Positions 61,285 through 64,000 of a stretch of DNA of 64,000 bases are shown one piece after another. The notes beneath the pieces were generated by a model. The model did no database searches. It saw only the letters and a list, made by a program, of their open reading frames with translations, and was not told the DNA's origin. Location of the stretch: the NCBI GenBank assembly GCA_949289215.1, contig CASENC010000024.1, forward strand, positions 1 through 64,000. Direction: 5' to 3'. The position numbers and the translations under genes are program-made. Within the stretch, counting starts at the first letter, position 1. Every line of letters begins with the position of its first letter. The stretch is from an uncultured Bacteroidales bacterium. GTDB taxonomy: Bacteria > Bacteroidota > Bacteroidia > Bacteroidales > Muribaculaceae.

Positions 61285-62706
61285 TCAATTCTTAACCAAT
61301 ATATAAGATGTGTGCGGCTTTACTGTTCCGGTGAGCTTCCCACCTTTCACGGTGAATTGAGTTCCGTGAACGGCATCTTTATATTTGCCGCCGGGCAACG
61401 CAGTATCGATCGACAAGGCAACTTCATCACCGCTCACATTCACTATGGCTGCGCCTTTTTTGCCTCGGCACACTTCGGCAACCTTATTGTCGGCACTGAA
61501 ATATAGTGTTTCAGCCTCACCATGCATTAGGCGGCGGAATTTATTGGCAGCGACCACTTCGGGATGGAAAAATTCATCACTGCCGCGTGCGCCCACAATG
61601 TTGTCGCCCCACACATTTTCGGGAGAACTGTTGTTGGGGCGTGAATAAAACAGCGGAGTACCATTTTGCCGTGCGGCAAGAAACACCCACCCCATGCGTA
61701 TCTGCTCACTCGTAAGTCCGGCCGACTCATGAGCATTGCAATAAGTGTCGTGCGACTCTACCCAAGTCACAAGGTTATAAGGATTTACAGGGTGGCTCCA
61801 ATTGGTAACGTCGGCGGCATCCCAACTGCCGTTTGCAAGCACTTGGCGCAATGTGTGGCCGTAATTGCTGGCAGTGAGGTTGATATATTGCCCATATTCG
61901 GTCTCTTTCACATTCCGGTCTTGCAGCACTTCGCCATACACAAACAGGCTGTCCATGGGCAACGCCAACCTCAACCCCATTACTGCTTTGCGACCGGTAG
62001 CAACATCCCAAAAGTCGTTTTGTTTCGACTTTTCATCAAGAGGATCGCTCGGCAAACCTATGTGCTTGGCCGTATCGTAACGGAACCCACGGGCACCGCA
62101 AGCCAACAAGTCGTTGACATACGTCATGTAATAATGCTGGAAATAAGGGTTCTCGGTATTTACATCAGGCAGGCCGCCCATTTGCCCCGTGGTGCATTCG
62201 CGACGATCGTTATAGTCGCGTATTTCGGTAAAACCCGAGGCATGATACAGATTTTCGTGACCACCCACCGCAGCATCAAGGTCGTCGCTCACTTTCGTGT
62301 CGTCAACAGCTGTATGATTGGGCAAAACATCCACAATCACTTTCACGCCATATTTTTCGGCTTCGGCACACATATCGATGAAATCTTTGCGGGTACCCAT
62401 CTGGTAATTGCCTATCTTCCAGTCAACCGGTTGGTACTGGTAATACCACTTGCCGTGGCCGAAGAGCTGGTTGCCTCCGCCCTTGTCACCTTGCACCTCG
62501 GTGACGCAATGTTGCGCAGGAGAAGTTTGCACATAACGATATCCGGCATCGGCTATCTGCTTCATGTTTTCCTTGATTGTGTTGAACGACCAGCACCATG
62601 CGTGCAATATCACATCGTCGTTGGTAACTGTTTCCGAAGGCTTGTCGCCTGCATAACCACTCAGCCCTAAAGCGATGGCGAGTGATGTCAAAAATAAATG
62701 TTTCAT
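61285..62706 (-). CDS. Secreted alpha-amylase (GH13)
   Basis: 473 residues. Signal peptide about 1-19. The four GH13 motifs are present: I DVLPNH (about 120-125), II GFRYDTAKH with the nucleophile Asp, III YGEVLQ with the acid/base Glu, IV VESHDTY with the third Asp. After the barrel there is the small beta C-domain, ending TVKPHTSYILVKN. It hydrolyses alpha-1,4-glucans, in the periplasm or outside. Single gene just upstream of the glycogen operon, same strand but separated by hairpins. Confidence 0.95.
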   Translation of the reverse strand: MKHLFLTSLAIALGLSGYAGDKPSETVTNDDVILHAWCWSFNTIKENMKQIADAGYRYVQTSPAQHCVTEVQGDKGGGNQLFGHGKWYYQYQPVDWKIGNYQMGTRKDFIDMCAEAEKYGVKVIVDVLPNHTAVDDTKVSDDLDAAVGGHENLYHASGFTEIRDYNDRRECTTGQMGGLPDVNTENPYFQHYYMTYVNDLLACGARGFRYDTAKHIGLPSDPLDEKSKQNDFWDVATGRKAVMGLRLALPMDSLFVYGEVLQDRNVKETEYGQYINLTASNYGHTLRQVLANGSWDAADVTNWSHPVNPYNLVTWVESHDTYCNAHESAGLTSEQIRMGWVFLAARQNGTPLFYSRPNNSSPENVWGDNIVGARGSDEFFHPEVVAANKFRRLMHGEAETLYFSADNKVAEVCRGKKGAAIVNVSGDEVALSIDTALPGGKYKDAVHGTQFTVKGGKLTGTVKPHTSYILVKN

Positions 62707-62849
62707 AAGTTAGTTATGTATTGGTATTAAAACAAATAATCGCCGTAAAGTTACATAAAAAATCACTGCCGACGCAAACATTTTCTTTGCAACTCACCAT
62801 ATTTTTTATAACTTGCGGTTGATTGATAATTAAAAAACACCTAACGCTT

Positions 62850-63194
62850 ATGAAAATCAAAATCACACTCGTGAGATATTCTGAAAACGACTGGGAAGGA
62901 TACTCGTCACACGTAGAAGATGAAAAAATTTTGCCGGTCAAGACAGGCATAGTGGAAGAATACCCGATATTCAAAATCACCGAAATAAACGATAATTCAA
63001 TAAAGATAGTGTATAACGACGGTTGCCACGCAAGCATCGGTACTTTTTCATCGGTTGGAGAAGCCGAATGGGAAAACGACTATGCACAAGAGAAAGAAAT
63101 AGGAATTAACGAGATGGTTACCGCAAGCCGCAGCACACAGTATAGCGAAAGTATGCATGGAGAATCGTTAAGCCTGCAACTCATCGAAGATTAA
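62850..63194 (+). CDS. Small acidic protein of unknown function
   Basis: 114 residues from the ATG at 62850; the frame is open 9 codons upstream, but the shorter start MKIKITLVRYSENDWEGY is more natural. No signal peptide or membrane helix; acidic (many Asp/Glu). The first half is predicted beta (FKITEINDNSIKIVYNDG), the end has SESMHGESLSLQLIED. No family recognised. A near-consensus -7 box (TAACTTGC) lies at 62819-62826. Surrounded by minus-strand genes. Confidence 0.65.
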   Translation: MKIKITLVRYSENDWEGYSSHVEDEKILPVKTGIVEEYPIFKITEINDNSIKIVYNDGCHASIGTFSSVGEAEWENDYAQEKEIGINEMVTASRSTQYSESMHGESLSLQLIED

Positions 63195-63228
63195 ACATCG
63201 GTTCCTCGCTCTCTGCGGCGCATACGCA

Positions 63229-64000
63229 TCACTGCTTTTCACTGAGTTCAAGCCAACGCATTTCTTTCTCGTCGAGCAATTGCCGCACCTCGTCATATCG
63301 AGCCGATTTCTCGGCAATGTCATTTATTACCTCGCCACTGTTAAACAGTGCGTCAAGTGAATTTTTTTCTGCCGTCAGTTGCTCTATTTCAGTTCCGAGC
63401 GCTTCAAACTCTTTACGCTCCATGAATGTCATCTTATTGACATTCCGTTGACGCGGTTGCGGAGCCGTTTTAGGCTTTTCGGCCTCTTTGCGTCTCGCAT
63501 TTTCCTGTCGTTGCTCTTCTTGCTTCACTTCGCGGTAATCGCTGCAATTACCCGGGAAATCGCGTATCACACCGTTCCCCTCAAACACAAACAAGTGATC
63601 GACCGTGCGATCCATGAAAAAGCGGTCGTGCGACACAATTATCACGCAACCCTTGAAGCCTGCAAGGTAATTTTCGAGCACTTCAAGTGTCTTTATATCA
63701 AGGTCGTTGGTAGGCTCGTCAAGTATCAGGAAATTGGGTTTGCGCATAAGCACCGTAGCAAGGTAAAGCCTGCGCTTTTCCCCACCGCTGAGTTTGGCAA
63801 TAAATTTTTGCTGGTCGGCAGGCGTGAACAGGAAAAGTTGCAGGAATTGAGATGCAGTATATGCCGTTTTCTCGTCAAATCTCACATATTCGGCAATCTC
63901 CCTCACGGCATCAATCACCTTCTTCCCTTCGTCGAAACTTATACCTTCCTGGCTGTAATAACCGAATTGCACCGTCTCGCCCACCTCGAAACTTCCGCTG
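63229..64000 (-). CDS. uup: ABC-F protein, Uup type, C-terminal half (5' end outside window)
   Basis: The visible 257 residues are the second ATPase domain and tail of a soluble ABC-F ATPase: LSGGEKRRLYLATVLM (signature), NFLILDEPTNDLD (Walker B) and SHDRFFMDRT (switch His), then a KQEEQRQENARRKEAEK-rich linker and a C-terminal coiled coil (MTFMERKEFEALGTEIEQL ..RWLELSEKQ) typical of Uup. ABC-F proteins act on ribosomes, and Uup also affects transposon excision in E. coli. The start lies beyond the right edge. Confidence 0.93.
   Translation of the reverse strand, partial: SGSFEVGETVQFGYYSQEGISFDEGKKVIDAVREIAEYVRFDEKTAYTASQFLQLFLFTPADQQKFIAKLSGGEKRRLYLATVLMRKPNFLILDEPTNDLDIKTLEVLENYLAGFKGCVIIVSHDRFFMDRTVDHLFVFEGNGVIRDFPGNCSDYREVKQEEQRQENARRKEAEKPKTAPQPRQRNVNKMTFMERKEFEALGTEIEQLTAEKNSLDALFNSGEVINDIAEKSARYDEVRQLLDEKEMRWLELSEKQ

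Noticed and set aside
61666..62670. 334-codon open frame on the plus strand
   Set aside because: Antisense to the alpha-amylase, whose four GH13 motifs are intact.

Overview
The window is chromosomal DNA from a member of the Bacteroidales, probably a Muribaculaceae- or Bacteroides-like gut organism. The evidence is the lineage-restricted families (NigD-like lipoprotein, DUF4421, DUF4840, DUF5723, DUF4251, DUF1460, LruC-domain lipoprotein, BspA-type LRR, TonB-dependent receptor with carboxypeptidase-like regulatory domain) and the many TAnnTTTG-type -7 boxes in front of operons. Genus assignment is a guess. I saw no tRNA, rRNA or CRISPR array.

Layout. 1-1106 (+): tail of an ABC exporter and a truncated LRR surface protein. 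1172-10989 (-): operon nadE, tamB, DUF4421 protein, macro-like protein, COG2509 FAD enzyme. 11177-12622 (+): small beta-barrel and GT2. 12678-15958 (-): pyrB, pyrI, flavin reductase, glyA. 16226-19610 (-): NigD-like lipoprotein, DUF4840 lipoprotein, ECF sigma factor, and an anti-sigma/outer-membrane-barrel fusion. 19781-23641 (-): thrS, infC, rpmI, rplT, rplS. 23834-26180 (+): corA split by a two-ORF insertion sequence whose transposase is itself frameshifted. 26212-28344 (-): TPR protein. 28542-29918 (+): OMPLA-type phospholipase and a glycosyltransferase stub ending over a terminator. 29903-32119 (-): FadL-like OMP and rdgB. 32211-33623 (-): low-complexity surface protein. 33856-37837 (+): lipoprotein, DUF5723, Dus. 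37834-38700 (-): CPBP protease. 38807-39424 (+): DUF4251. 39458-42800 (-): manC, NlpC/P60 peptidase, dipeptide epimerase, facing DUF1460 and HAD genes (+) at 42949-44478. 44465-49645 (-): methyltransferase, GT4, C_GCAxxG protein, K+/H+ antiporter, nadC (several units). 49848-56549 (-): LruC lipoprotein, TonB-dependent receptor, beta-helix-like lipoprotein. 56747-62706 (-): alpha-amylase, glycogen synthase, alpha-glucan phosphorylase. 62850-63194 (+): small unknown; 63229-64000 (-): Uup-type ABC-F, cut by the window end.

How the genes work together. Four groups stand out. The sigma/anti-sigma locus resembles the dual membrane-spanning anti-sigma (Dma/Das) systems described for vesiculation control in Bacteroides thetaiotaomicron, here with a NigD-like lipoprotein alongside. 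The epimerase, NlpC/P60 and DUF1460 genes form an apparently exported muropeptide-degradation set. The TonB receptor, beta-helix lipoprotein and LruC protein look like an outer-membrane uptake or surface module without SusD. GT3-type glycogen synthase, DUF3417-type phosphorylase and a secreted amylase form a glucan-storage group. The rest is housekeeping (translation, pyrimidine, NAD, one-carbon, tRNA modification).
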